The notes below the pieces were generated by a model. The model saw only the letters and a program-made list of their open reading frames with translations, searched no databases and was not told the origin of the DNA. The translations under genes and the position numbers were made by a program. Shown here piece after piece: positions 17,312 through 25,186 of a stretch of 64,000 nucleotides of DNA; position 1 is the stretch's first letter; every line of letters starts with the position of its first letter. Location: positions 1 through 64,000 of the forward strand of contig SCUS01000080.1 in NCBI GenBank assembly GCA_004297725.1. The letters are read 5' to 3'. The stretch comes from Myxococcaceae bacterium. GTDB taxonomy: Bacteria > Myxococcota_A > Polyangia > Polyangiales > Ga0077539.

Positions 17312-17968
17312 CTACGCGGCGCTTCGTACGGGCTTCACGCCCAGCACATCGACCGCGGGGCGGTAGCGGCGCTCCGACTCGTCGTAGGCGAGCATCCGCC
17401 CGTCGGCGATGTCGAACCAGAACGCGTGCATCCGGAGCGTCCCCTCCTCGAGGTGGCGCTTCACCGAGGGGTACTGCCGCAGGTGCTCGAGCTGCAGCCG
17501 CGTCGACCACTGCGAGAGCTGGTCGACCTCGGAGATCGAAGCGTCCATCGGGCCGCTCACCCGCCAGGCGTGAAGCGCGGGCTGCGCCGCCTCGAGCCAG
17601 CGCTCGATGTGGGGGTCGGAGATCTTGCCGTTCAGCACGGCCTGCATGCCGCCGCAGCTCGAGTGGCCGCAGACCACGAGGTCTTGCACCCCGAGGACGT
17701 CGAGCGCGTAGGCCACCGCGGCCACCACCGCGGGGGGCGTCCCCGAGAGGCCGTCGCCGACGAGCGGCGGCGCCAGGTTGCCCACGTTGCGCACCACGAA
17801 CAGCTCCCCAGGGCCCGACGAGGTCAGCACGCTCGGCACCACCCGGCTGTCCGAGCACCCCAGGAACAGACTGTGCGGTGACTGCCCTTCCGCCAGCTCT
17901 GCGAAGCGCGCGGCATGGTCGCTGCGCTCGGAGTCATACTGGCGGATACCGTCGAGGAGAGTTCGCAT
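17312..17968 (-). CDS. Beta-class carbonic anhydrase
   Basis: This 218-residue protein has the zinc ligands and active site of beta-carbonic anhydrases: Cys and the Asp/Arg dyad in GCSDSR, and His/Cys in CGHSSCGG. It interconverts CO2 and bicarbonate in the cytoplasm. I choose MRTLLDGIRQ at 17968, the usual N-terminus of the family. A start at 17992 would add eight residues and would run through a sigma-54-like promoter match. It lies head-to-head with the sensor kinase gene, and two inverted-repeat sites lie between them, so it may be a target of that two-component system. Confidence 0.93.
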   Translation of the reverse strand: MRTLLDGIRQYDSERSDHAARFAELAEGQSPHSLFLGCSDSRVVPSVLTSSGPGELFVVRNVGNLAPPLVGDGLSGTPPAVVAAVAYALDVLGVQDLVVCGHSSCGGMQAVLNGKISDPHIERWLEAAQPALHAWRVSGPMDASISEVDQLSQWSTRLQLEHLRQYPSVKRHLEEGTLRMHAFWFDIADGRMLAYDESERRYRPAVDVLGVKPVRSAA

Positions 17969-17980
17969 TCCCCACGTTGT

Positions 17981-17996
17981 ACCAAGTTGCATGCCA
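17981..17996 (-). promoter_or_regulatory. Imperfect sigma-54 promoter match before carbonic anhydrase
   Basis: Read on the minus strand, TGGCATGCAACTTGGT has the -24 element TGGCAT and TTGGT in place of the TTGC[AT] -12 element. The conserved C at -12 is G, so it is imperfect. Its distance to the ATG at 17968 (28 nt from the first T) is the same as for the better match at 21180 and its ATG. The inverted repeats at 18037-18088 would sit about 70-120 bp upstream of its start. Confidence 0.35.
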
Positions 17997-18036
17997 CCCG
18001 CTCAGCCCCCGCAGGATCGTTCTCCCCCCGCCGCAG

Positions 18037-18088
18037 TGTCGGCTGAGGCCGACAGCGAGGCCCCCCGGAGCGTCGGCTCGGTCCGACA
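18037..18088. promoter_or_regulatory. Two inverted-repeat sites, candidate response-regulator enhancer
   Basis: TGTCGGCTGAGGCCGACA (18037-18054) is a perfect 7+7 inverted repeat, and CGTCGGCTCGGTCCGACA (18071-18088) is a second copy with a 34-bp centre-to-centre spacing. Two further related sites follow the response-regulator gene at 21082-21115. Paired palindromes of this size are typical of NtrC-type regulator binding. Confidence 0.6.
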
Positions 18089-18181
18089 GTCCGTCGGGGA
18101 ATGCCTCGGGAGATCCTCCTCGGGCTCCTCAACGCCACAGGCCGCCCCGGGGCCCCCAGAAGACCCCCACCACCTCCTACG

Positions 18182-19642
18182 ATGACCAGAGACACGCCCC
18201 TCGCGGCCCTGCTCTTCCGCACCCACGCGGCGCTGGTGCTGCTCTCCATCGCCGCCGTCGCCGTGCCGATCGTCGGCCTGCTCTACACCCGCTCGCTGGT
18301 CTCCCACATCACCGACGTGGAGATGCGCAACCTCGACGCCGAGGAGGCCATCCACCGCGCCGCGTGGCAGGTCGAGGTCGCCTCCCGACGCGCCTCGAGG
18401 GAGTGCCTGGTCAACCCCCGGGTCGACCCGAGCTCCATCGTGCCGGACATCGTCGCCGCCGACCGGGCGCTCGACGTGGCCCTGACGCGCCACCAGTCGA
18501 GGGCCAAATCGAGGCTGCTCCGCCCGGCCAGGCGCTACCACGACATCGTGGGCGGCATCGGCACCAACACCTGCCAGGTGCTCTCGCAGATCGCCGCCGA
18601 CCGCCTCGCCCTCGACGAGGAGCTCACCGACGCATGGATCGACCAGCTCCGCGCCCTGCACGGCGCCATCGCGGTGAGCGAGCGCCAGGCCCGGCGCACC
18701 TCCGCGTGGTCCTCGGTGGCGGCGCTGCTGTTCGGCATCGGGGGCGTGCTGGCCGCCGCGCTCATCTCCCAGAAGGCCGCGCACCGGCTGGGCCGCCCCC
18801 TCGCCGACGCCAGCGCCACCGCGGTGCGCCTCGGCCGCGGCGATTTCTCCCCCGTCGCGGTGGTCTCCGGCGGCGTGCGGGAGATCGCCGAGCTCTCCGA
18901 GGCGCTCGCCCGCATGGGGCGCGACCTCGGCGCCCTCGACCGGATGAAGCAGCAGCTCCTGGCCTCGGTGTCGCACGAGCTCCACACGCCGCTCGCCAAG
19001 CTGCGGGAGGCGCTCTCGCTGCTCGCCGACGGCACCGCCGGGCCCCTCACGCCGCGCCAGACCCGCGTGGTGCAGCTCGCCCGCGACGCCTGCGAGCGGG
19101 AGGTGCGCACCGTCAGCGCCCTGCTCGACATCTCGCGCCTCCAGACGGGGCAGGCGCTGCGCATCCAGAGCGCCGTGGCCATCGACGCGGTGCTGCAGGC
19201 CGCCATCGACGACGAGCGCCCCGACGCCGACGAGCGTCAGGTGGCGGTCACCCTCGCCGTCGAGGGCGAGGCCCCCTCGCTCTCCGTCGACGTCGCCCTG
19301 GTCGAGCGCACCGTGGCCAACCTGGTGCGCAACGCCGTCAGCGTGTCGCCCCCCGGATCGACCGTCGAGGTGCGCCGCCGCACCGACGGGCGCTCGGTTC
19401 GCATCGAGGTCACCGACTGCGGGCCCGGGCTCCCGGCGCTGCTGCGCGGCGACCCCTTCCAGGCCTTCCAGTCGGCCGCCGTGGGCGATCGCGCCGCGGG
19501 CCTCGGGCTCGGGCTGCCGCTGGCCCGGGAGGTGGCGCGCGCCCACGGAGGCGACCTGGTGGTGGCCTACACCGGCCCGGGAGGAACCTCCTTCGCGTTT
19601 CTTCTCCCGCTCGCTGAAGCGCAAGATGGGCCACCCCCATGA
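18182..19642 (+). CDS. Membrane sensor histidine kinase
   Basis: This 486-residue kinase has TM1 at about 17-38, a periplasmic helical sensor of about 130 residues, and TM2 at about 177-197. A HAMP-like linker, the dimerisation box SVSHELHTPLAKL with the phospho-accepting His, and the ATPase domain with N box (LVRNAVSVSPPGS), G1 (DCGPGLP) and G2 (GLGLGLPLAREVARAHGG) follow. The start at 18182 gives a normal N-terminus. The 81 bp of open frame upstream is Pro-rich and likely untranslated. It overlaps the response-regulator gene by 4 bp. The signal is unknown. Confidence 0.92.
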   Translation: MTRDTPLAALLFRTHAALVLLSIAAVAVPIVGLLYTRSLVSHITDVEMRNLDAEEAIHRAAWQVEVASRRASRECLVNPRVDPSSIVPDIVAADRALDVALTRHQSRAKSRLLRPARRYHDIVGGIGTNTCQVLSQIAADRLALDEELTDAWIDQLRALHGAIAVSERQARRTSAWSSVAALLFGIGGVLAAALISQKAAHRLGRPLADASATAVRLGRGDFSPVAVVSGGVREIAELSEALARMGRDLGALDRMKQQLLASVSHELHTPLAKLREALSLLADGTAGPLTPRQTRVVQLARDACEREVRTVSALLDISRLQTGQALRIQSAVAIDAVLQAAIDDERPDADERQVAVTLAVEGEAPSLSVDVALVERTVANLVRNAVSVSPPGSTVEVRRRTDGRSVRIEVTDCGPGLPALLRGDPFQAFQSAAVGDRAAGLGLGLPLAREVARAHGGDLVVAYTGPGGTSFAFLLPLAEAQDGPPP

Positions 19643-21072
19643 GCCACGCCCGCCGGGCCCCCCGCATCCTCATCGTCGACGACGACCGCGCCCTGGTGGA
19701 GCTGCTCTCCATGCGCCTCGAGGCCAACGGCTACGAGGTGCTGCAGGAGCACGGCGCCGCCGCCGGCCTGGCGCGCGTCGGCCGCGACCGCGTCGACGTG
19801 GTGCTCCTCGACCTGCGCCTCGGCGACGGCGACGGCCTCGAGGTGCTCACCCGCATCCTCCAGCGCTCGCCGCAGCTCCCGGTGATCATCCTCACGGCGC
19901 ACGGCTCCATCGAGACCGCCGTCGAGGCGATGCGCCGCGGGGCCTACGGCTTCCTCACCAAGCCCTTCCACGACCACGAGCTGCTGCAGAAGGTCGCGCA
20001 CGGGGTGGAGAGCTCGAGCCTGCGGCGCCAGGTGGCCGGGCTGCGCCGCATCGTGGGCGGCGACGACGACGGCGGCATCGTGGGCAGCAGCGAGGCCATC
20101 GAGCGGGTGCGCGCGCTCATCGAGCGCCTCGGGCCCACCGACGCGACCGTGCTGGTGCTCGGCGAGTCGGGCACCGGCAAGGAGCTCGTCGCCCGGGCGC
20201 TGCACGCCACCTCGCCGAGGAGCGAGCGCCCCTTCGTGGCCGTCAACTGCGCGGCGCTGCCGCCCGAGCTCCTCGAGAGCACCCTCTTCGGGCACGTGAA
20301 GGGATCGTTCACCGGCGCCACCGCCGACCGCGAGGGGCTCTTCGGCGCCGCGCACCGAGGGACGCTCTTCCTCGACGAGATCGGCGAGGCCTCGCCCATG
20401 GTGCAGGCGCGGCTGCTGAGGGTGCTTCAGGAGCGCAGCTACACCCGCGTCGGGTCCAACAAGGAGGAGAAGGCCGACGTGCGGGTGATCACCGCGACCA
20501 ACCGCGACCTGCGCGCCGAGGTGGCCGAGAAGCGCTTCCGCGAAGACCTCTTCTTCCGCCTCCACGTGGTGCCCATCCACGTCCCTCCGCTGCGGGCGCG
20601 GGGCGACGACGTGGCGGTGCTCGCGGGGCTCTTCCTCGACCGCAGCGCCGCGCGCCACGGCGTCGCCCCCCCGGTGCTCTCCCCAGAGGCCCTGGCCGCC
20701 CTGCGCGACCACCCCTGGCCGGGCAACGTGCGCGAGCTCGCCAACGTCATCGAGGCCGCGGTGCTGCTCGCGGCCGACGGCGTCGTGCGCCCCGACCACC
20801 TCACGCTCCAGGCGCCCGCCGAGGCCGACGGCGCCGGAGCGAACGCCGTCGCCGCCACCGTGGCCGTCGCCGGGCTGCGAGACCCGACGGTCCCGCTGCC
20901 GACGCTGCGCGAGGCCCGCGACGCCTTCGAGCGCGCCTACCTCGAGGCCGTGCTCGAGCGCACCCAGGGCAACGTCACCCAGGCGGCCAAGATGGCGGGG
21001 CGCAACCGCACCGACTTCTACGACCTCATCGGCCGACACAAGCTCTCGCCCACGGACTTCAAGAAGGAGTGA
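19639..21072 (+). CDS. Sigma-54-dependent NtrC-family response regulator
   Basis: This 477-residue protein has a receiver domain (acidic pocket VDDDR, phospho-Asp in VVLLDLRLGDGDG, Lys in FLTKPF). An AAA+ domain follows with Walker A GESGTGKE, Walker B LFLDEIGEAS and a sigma-54 contact loop GSFTGA, where the usual second residue Ala is Ser. A Fis-type helix-turn-helix ends it (GNVTQAAKMAGRNRTDFYDL). It activates sigma-54 promoters from distant sites. It is coupled to the sensor kinase by ATGA. Inverted repeats on both sides of the pair, and a sigma-54 promoter after it, suggest its local targets. Confidence 0.95.
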   Translation: MSHARRAPRILIVDDDRALVELLSMRLEANGYEVLQEHGAAAGLARVGRDRVDVVLLDLRLGDGDGLEVLTRILQRSPQLPVIILTAHGSIETAVEAMRRGAYGFLTKPFHDHELLQKVAHGVESSSLRRQVAGLRRIVGGDDDGGIVGSSEAIERVRALIERLGPTDATVLVLGESGTGKELVARALHATSPRSERPFVAVNCAALPPELLESTLFGHVKGSFTGATADREGLFGAAHRGTLFLDEIGEASPMVQARLLRVLQERSYTRVGSNKEEKADVRVITATNRDLRAEVAEKRFREDLFFRLHVVPIHVPPLRARGDDVAVLAGLFLDRSAARHGVAPPVLSPEALAALRDHPWPGNVRELANVIEAAVLLAADGVVRPDHLTLQAPAEADGAGANAVAATVAVAGLRDPTVPLPTLREARDAFERAYLEAVLERTQGNVTQAAKMAGRNRTDFYDLIGRHKLSPTDFKKE

Positions 21073-21081
21073 CGGGGCCCC

Positions 21082-21115
21082 TGTCGGTCGCTCCCGACGT
21101 CGGCTCCACCGGACA
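21082..21115. promoter_or_regulatory. Two inverted-repeat sites upstream of a sigma-54 promoter
   Basis: TGTCGGTCGCTCCCGACG (21082-21099) and CGTCGGCTCCACCGGACA (21098-21115) fit the same TGTCGG-N6-CCGACA pattern as the sites at 18037-18088, with one or two mismatches each. They lie about 90-125 bp upstream of the start predicted from the sigma-54 promoter at 21180, a normal enhancer distance. Confidence 0.55.
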
Positions 21116-21179
21116 GTCGTCGGAAACGCCCAACGCCTCCCCTCCCCCCATTTCCCCGCGCGGACAGGCGCTTGCTGCG

Positions 21180-21195
21180 TGGCACCCCCTCTGCA
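21180..21195 (+). promoter_or_regulatory. Sigma-54 (-24/-12) promoter
   Basis: TGGCACCCCCTCTGCA has the full TGGCAC element and TGCA, with exactly 10 bp between GG and GC. The predicted start is near 21206, only about 2 nt before the ATG at 21208, so the transcript may be almost leaderless. It lies just downstream of the gene for a sigma-54 activator. Confidence 0.65.
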
Positions 21196-21207
21196 GTGCG
21201 CCGGGGC

Positions 21208-21369
21208 ATGCGCCCTCTCTACCTGCTCCTCCTCGTGCTTCCGATCGCCCTGGCGGCGTGCTCCCGCGAGGAGCTTCCCTTCACGCTCCGCTTCCGGCAC
21301 GCGGCCCCCGACACGGCGCAGCTCCATGGCGAGCCCGCGGCCCCGAGGGCGATGCAGGCGTCGCGTTGA
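21208..21369 (+). CDS. Small lipoprotein, likely target of the two-component system
   Basis: This 53-residue protein starts MRPLYLLLLVLPIALAAC, a signal peptide with lipobox LAAC. About 36 mature residues follow, with no domain. It sits directly behind a sigma-54 promoter and 11 bp ahead of the YoaK-like gene, so they probably share a transcript. A TTG start at 21172 would extend it but would lie upstream of the predicted transcription start. Function unknown. Confidence 0.65.
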   Translation: MRPLYLLLLVLPIALAACSREELPFTLRFRHAAPDTAQLHGEPAAPRAMQASR

Positions 21370-21380
21370 GGCTCACCCCC

Positions 21381-22247
21381 ATGCCCGCGCTCCACCACCA
21401 CGAGACCATCTTCTCGCTCCGCCACGGGCCGAGCTGGGTGCTGCTCACCATGGCCGCGGGGGCCGTCAACGCGGGCGCCTTCCTCGCGTGCCGCCGCTTC
21501 GTCACCCACGTCACCGGCACCGTCTCCCTGCTCGGCATGGACTCCGGCGCCTGGGGGCTGATGCTCGACTACGCCGTGGTGCTGGCCTGCTTCATCGCGG
21601 GCGCCATGGCCTCGGTGCTGGCGATCGACGGCCGCTACCACCGCGGCCTGGCGCCCCTCTACGCGCTGCCGCTGGTCGTCGTGGCGGGGCTGCTGTCGCT
21701 GGTCTCGCTGCTCGGCGCGCAGGGCTTCTTCGGCCGCTTCGGCGGCTCCGTCGAGAGCCTGCCCGACTTCGCGATGCTGTCGCTGCTCAGCTTCGCCATG
21801 GGCCTGCAGAACGCCGCGGTCGCCAGCAGCACCGGCGCGGTCGTCCGCACCACCCACCTCACCGGCCCTGCGACGGACCTCGGGGTCTTCCTCGCGACCT
21901 GCTTCTTCACCGCTGGGGAGCAGCGTCGCCTGGCCTTCCAGCGCGCGATGCTCCGCCTGCTCAAGATCGGGGGTTTCGCCCTCGGGGCGGCGCTGATGGT
22001 GCCCGCCGCGCGGCACCTGGGCTACGTGGCCTTCCTGGTCCCTGCCTCGCTGGTGCTCGGCGCGACGGCGCTCAGCTTCGTGCCCGCGTGGTCGACGCTC
22101 GAAGCCCCCATCCCAGGCACGCCGGTCTACCCCCTTCGCACCAGCCCCCCAGCGGCGCTTCGCCCCTCCGCGCCCTCCGGGGCGCTCGCGGCGATGCGCG
22201 CCAGCCGCCCCTCCGTCGTCGGCAGCGTGGCCGACGCGCAGGGCTGA
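21381..22247 (+). CDS. YoaK/DUF1275 family membrane protein
   Basis: This 288-residue protein has about six membrane spans. The sequence SWVLLTMAAGAVNAGAFLAC, then VTHVTGT and MGLQNAAVASSTGAVVRTTHLTGPATDLG, matches the conserved core of the YoaK/DUF1275 family, inner-membrane proteins of unknown transport role. A Pro/Ala-rich C-terminal tail of about 50 residues follows. It is probably cotranscribed with the small lipoprotein from the sigma-54 promoter, making it a likely output of the kinase/regulator pair. It converges with the glycosidase-like gene. Confidence 0.85.
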   Translation: MPALHHHETIFSLRHGPSWVLLTMAAGAVNAGAFLACRRFVTHVTGTVSLLGMDSGAWGLMLDYAVVLACFIAGAMASVLAIDGRYHRGLAPLYALPLVVVAGLLSLVSLLGAQGFFGRFGGSVESLPDFAMLSLLSFAMGLQNAAVASSTGAVVRTTHLTGPATDLGVFLATCFFTAGEQRRLAFQRAMLRLLKIGGFALGAALMVPAARHLGYVAFLVPASLVLGATALSFVPAWSTLEAPIPGTPVYPLRTSPPAALRPSAPSGALAAMRASRPSVVGSVADAQG

Positions 22248-22254
22248 CGCCCTC

Positions 22255-23196
22255 TCAACGCAGCGACGCCCGGGGCGCCCACGCCAGCGGGGCGATCGAC
22301 AGCCCCCGCCAGCGCTCTCCCATCCTCGCGGTCCACCCCGCGGAGGTGATGAACCACCGTTGTCCGTCTTCGATCACCTCCGCCGCGTGGGCCATGAGCT
22401 CGGTGACGGGCTCCCAGGCGAAGCGCGTGGGGTCCGTCGAGGCGAAGACCATGGTGCGCGCGTAGTCGTGCGGCGAGTCGCTGGTGCGCGTCACGAAGAG
22501 GTAGAACTCCTCCCCCCGGCGCACCACCACGGGGCTCTCCAGGTTGCCCCAGCCGAAGGTCGCGACCGGGTCGGCGAGGGCCACCGTGGGCATCGTCCAG
22601 CGGAGGAGGTCGCGGCTCTCGGAGACCACGATCTGCCCGATCTCCCGGTGCTCGTCGGCCCCGACGGAGTAGAGGTACCAGAGCGCTCCCACCCGTAGCA
22701 GGAAGGGGTCGCGGCCGCCCGGGGCGCTCGACGCCGAGCGCTCCCAACGGTGCAGGTCGGCGCTCTCGGCCCTCAGCACCCGGTGGTCGGGCGTGTTGCC
22801 GTAATAGAACATCGACCAGCGCCCCGCCCCGGTGGGCAGCACGAAGGGCGCCCAGAGGCTCTCCTCCGGGGGCTGCGAATGCAGCGCGTCGCCCTCATCG
22901 GACCACGGCCCGACGAGCGACGGGGCCGAGGCGTGGAGGAAGCTCATCTCCCTCGAGGGGTCGCCCTCGGAGTCATGGGTGATGCCGAAGAGGTGCCACC
23001 GACCGTCGGGCTCCCGGGCGAGGGTGTGGTCATTGAGGTAGCGAGTCCCCACCGGGCGATAGACCCGCTGGAAGGGGCCCACCACCAGCGGAACCCACGC
23101 CGACGAGCCCGTCGCCCGCTGCCGGGTCCGCGGCGGGGCTCCCGCGCACCCGAGGGCCACCAGCACGCACCCCGCCACGACCCGACGCCACACCAT
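22255..23196 (-). CDS. Glycosidase-like five-bladed beta-propeller lipoprotein
   Basis: This 313-residue protein starts MVWRRVVAGCVLVALGCAG, a lipoprotein signal, which is why I prefer this start to the one 165 bp upstream. Motifs recur in the spacing of GH43/GH32/GH117-type propellers: YLNDHTLAREPDGRWHLFG, SLWAPFVL, GGRDPFLLRVGALWYLYS and WGNLESPVVVRRGEEFYLF. The Asp and Glu at NDHT, GRDP and LESP are candidate catalytic residues. Substrate is unknown. It diverges from the symporter gene. Confidence 0.75.
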   Translation of the reverse strand: MVWRRVVAGCVLVALGCAGAPPRTRQRATGSSAWVPLVVGPFQRVYRPVGTRYLNDHTLAREPDGRWHLFGITHDSEGDPSREMSFLHASAPSLVGPWSDEGDALHSQPPEESLWAPFVLPTGAGRWSMFYYGNTPDHRVLRAESADLHRWERSASSAPGGRDPFLLRVGALWYLYSVGADEHREIGQIVVSESRDLLRWTMPTVALADPVATFGWGNLESPVVVRRGEEFYLFVTRTSDSPHDYARTMVFASTDPTRFAWEPVTELMAHAAEVIEDGQRWFITSAGWTARMGERWRGLSIAPLAWAPRASLR

Positions 23197-23305
23197 GGGG
23201 ACTCCTGCCGCTGTTTCTACGCGCTCCCCTCCACGACGTCCCGGGCCGTCGCTTGTGCTTTGCACGGCCGACCCGATAGCGTCACCGGCGGAGGACCTCA
23301 CCCCT

Positions 23306-24190
23306 ATGGGATCAAGCCCGCTCACCGCCATCCTGCTCCCCCTCGCGCTCGGCGTGATCATGCTCGGGCTCGGCCTCGGGCTGACACCCGCCGACTTCCG
23401 CCGCGTCGTGGTCTATCCGCGCGCCGTGATCGTCGGGCTCATCTGCCAGATGCTCCTGCTCCCGCTGGTGTGCTTCGGCATCGCGAAGGCCTTCGGCCTC
23501 CCGCCCGCGCTCGCCGTGGGCCTCATGCTGCTCGCGGCCTCCCCGGGCGGCGCCACCGCCAACCTGTTCAGCCACCTCGCCAAGGGCGACGTGGCGCTCA
23601 ACGTCACCCTCACCGCGGTCAACAGCGTGCTGTCGCTCGTGACCCTCCCCCTCATCGTCAACCTCTCGCTCGCCGCGTTCATGGGCGAGGGCCGGGTCAT
23701 CCCGCTGCAGTTCGCCAAGGTGCTGCAGGTGTTCGTGATCGTGCTCGGGCCCGTGTGCCTGGGCATGCTGGTGCGCAACAAGAAGCCCGAGCTCGCCGCG
23801 CGCCTCGACAAGCCCGTGCGCACGGTCTCCGCGGTGTTCCTGCTGCTGGTGATCCTGAGCACGGTGCTGAAGGAGCGCGCCAACCTGGCGGAGTTCTTCC
23901 AGCAGGTGGGCGTGGCCGCGCTGGCCTTCAACATCGCGAGCCTCGCCGTGGGCTACCTCGTCCCTCGCGTCGCGCGCCTCCCCGAGCGGCAGGCCATCGC
24001 CATCGGCATGGAGATCGGCATCCACAACGGCACCCTCGCCATCGCCATCGCCAGCGGCCCCACGCTGCTCAACAACTCCACCATGGCCATCCCCCCGGCC
24101 ATCTACTCGCTGATCATGTTCTTCACGGCGGCCATCTTCGGGGCGCTGGTGAGCCGACGCGCCGAGCGCGCCGTGCCCGCCGCGATCTGA
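23306..24190 (+). CDS. Bile acid:sodium symporter (BASS) family transporter
   Basis: This 294-residue inner-membrane protein has nine or ten spans. ASPGGATANLFSHLAKGDVALN is the conserved BASS family signature, and GMEIGIHNGTLAIAIA is the second crossing-helix motif that carries sodium ligands. Bacterial members move organic anions such as pantothenate, keto acids or sulfonates with Na+. The specific substrate cannot be read here. The neighbouring Ssu/Tau-type transporter and sulfur genes are on the other strand. A weak TTGTGC/ATAGCG promoter pair lies at 23252-23280. Confidence 0.9.
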   Translation: MGSSPLTAILLPLALGVIMLGLGLGLTPADFRRVVVYPRAVIVGLICQMLLLPLVCFGIAKAFGLPPALAVGLMLLAASPGGATANLFSHLAKGDVALNVTLTAVNSVLSLVTLPLIVNLSLAAFMGEGRVIPLQFAKVLQVFVIVLGPVCLGMLVRNKKPELAARLDKPVRTVSAVFLLLVILSTVLKERANLAEFFQQVGVAALAFNIASLAVGYLVPRVARLPERQAIAIGMEIGIHNGTLAIAIASGPTLLNNSTMAIPPAIYSLIMFFTAAIFGALVSRRAERAVPAAI

Positions 24191-24205
24191 CCGCTCCCCC
24201 CCCCT

Positions 24206-25186
24206 TCACACGCTCCCCACCAGCCCCTCGATCGACCCCCGCGGAACCATCCCCAGCGCCATCCCCACCCGGGCCATCGCCGCGATCGTCTCCTCCAGCG
24301 GGTCGGTGGTGAACTCCATCCTCCCCCACGCCTGCGCCAGCACCCCCTCTGCAACCCCCCTCCCGGTGATCGCCCTCAGCGCCTCGTTCGCCTCCCTCAT
24401 CCCCCTCAGCCGGTCCTCCCTCAGCCTCGCCACCTCCGCCGAGTGGACCTCCACCCAGAGCCTCACGTTCTCCCTCGCCATCGCGTGATAGCCCCGGTGC
24501 ATCACCAGCACCGCCGTCGCGAAGCGCCCACCGGGCCACAGCGTCCGCTCGTCGATGAACACCACCGCCCCGGCGTCGGCCACCAGGCGGGCGCCCCAGG
24601 GCTCGGCCACCCACGCGCCGTCGAGCATCCCCCGGCGCATCTGCGCCAGCATCGCGCTCCCCTTCATCGGGCTGATGCTCACCTCGCCGCCGTACTCCGT
24701 CGCGTCCATCCCCTGCGACCGAAGCCACGCCCGCAGCGAGAGGTCGTTGGTGTTGCCGAGCTGCGGCGTCGCGATCCGCCTGCCCCGCAGGTCCGACGCG
24801 CACCGGATGCCCGCGCCCCGCCGCACCACCAGCACCGCGCCCCCGGAGGCCGCCCCCGACACCACGCGCACCGCCCTCCCCCGCGTCCTCACATAGGCCG
24901 TCACCGCGGGCACCGGCCCCAGACACCCGACGTCGATCGCCCCCGCCAGCAGCGACGCCATCACCTCCGGCCCCGCGCCGAACACCGCCCGCTCCACCCG
25001 CACCCCGCGCGCCGAGAGCGCCCGCTCGAAGCGCCCGCTGTGCAGCCCGATGAGCGACGGCGCGTGGGCCAGCGTGCCCATGCACCCGACGCGCAGCACC
25101 CTCGCGTCGGCCGGTCTGCGACACGCCCCCAGCACGCCCCCGACCGCGCCGGCCAGCAGCGCCCGACGGGTGATCCCCTCAGGCAC
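24206..25186 (-). CDS. NitT/TauT/SsuA-type ABC transporter substrate-binding protein
   Basis: This 326-residue protein begins ITRRALLAGAVGGVLGAC, a twin-arginine-like signal with a lipobox. The mature part has LRVGCMGTLAHAPSLIGLHSG, then ASLLAGAIDVGCLGPVPA, and IATPQLGNTNDLSLRAWL, the ligand-binding fold of SsuA/TauA/NrtA proteins. It probably delivers a sulfonate, sulfate ester or related anion. It overlaps the permease gene by 8 bp. The divergent sulfur-assimilation genes argue for a sulfur compound. Confidence 0.88.
   Translation of the reverse strand: MPEGITRRALLAGAVGGVLGACRRPADARVLRVGCMGTLAHAPSLIGLHSGRFERALSARGVRVERAVFGAGPEVMASLLAGAIDVGCLGPVPAVTAYVRTRGRAVRVVSGAASGGAVLVVRRGAGIRCASDLRGRRIATPQLGNTNDLSLRAWLRSQGMDATEYGGEVSISPMKGSAMLAQMRRGMLDGAWVAEPWGARLVADAGAVVFIDERTLWPGGRFATAVLVMHRGYHAMARENVRLWVEVHSAEVARLREDRLRGMREANEALRAITGRGVAEGVLAQAWGRMEFTTDPLEETIAAMARVGMALGMVPRGSIEGLVGSV

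Noticed and set aside
18089-18181. Sigma-54 promoter for the kinase gene
   Set aside because: Only a poor GG-N10-GC pair within a GC run was found, with no TGGCA-like element, so autoregulation by this route is not supported.
14803-19617. 4.8-kb open frame on + with Arg/Pro-rich product
   Set aside because: It runs through five real genes in other frames and on both strands, and has only low-complexity composition.
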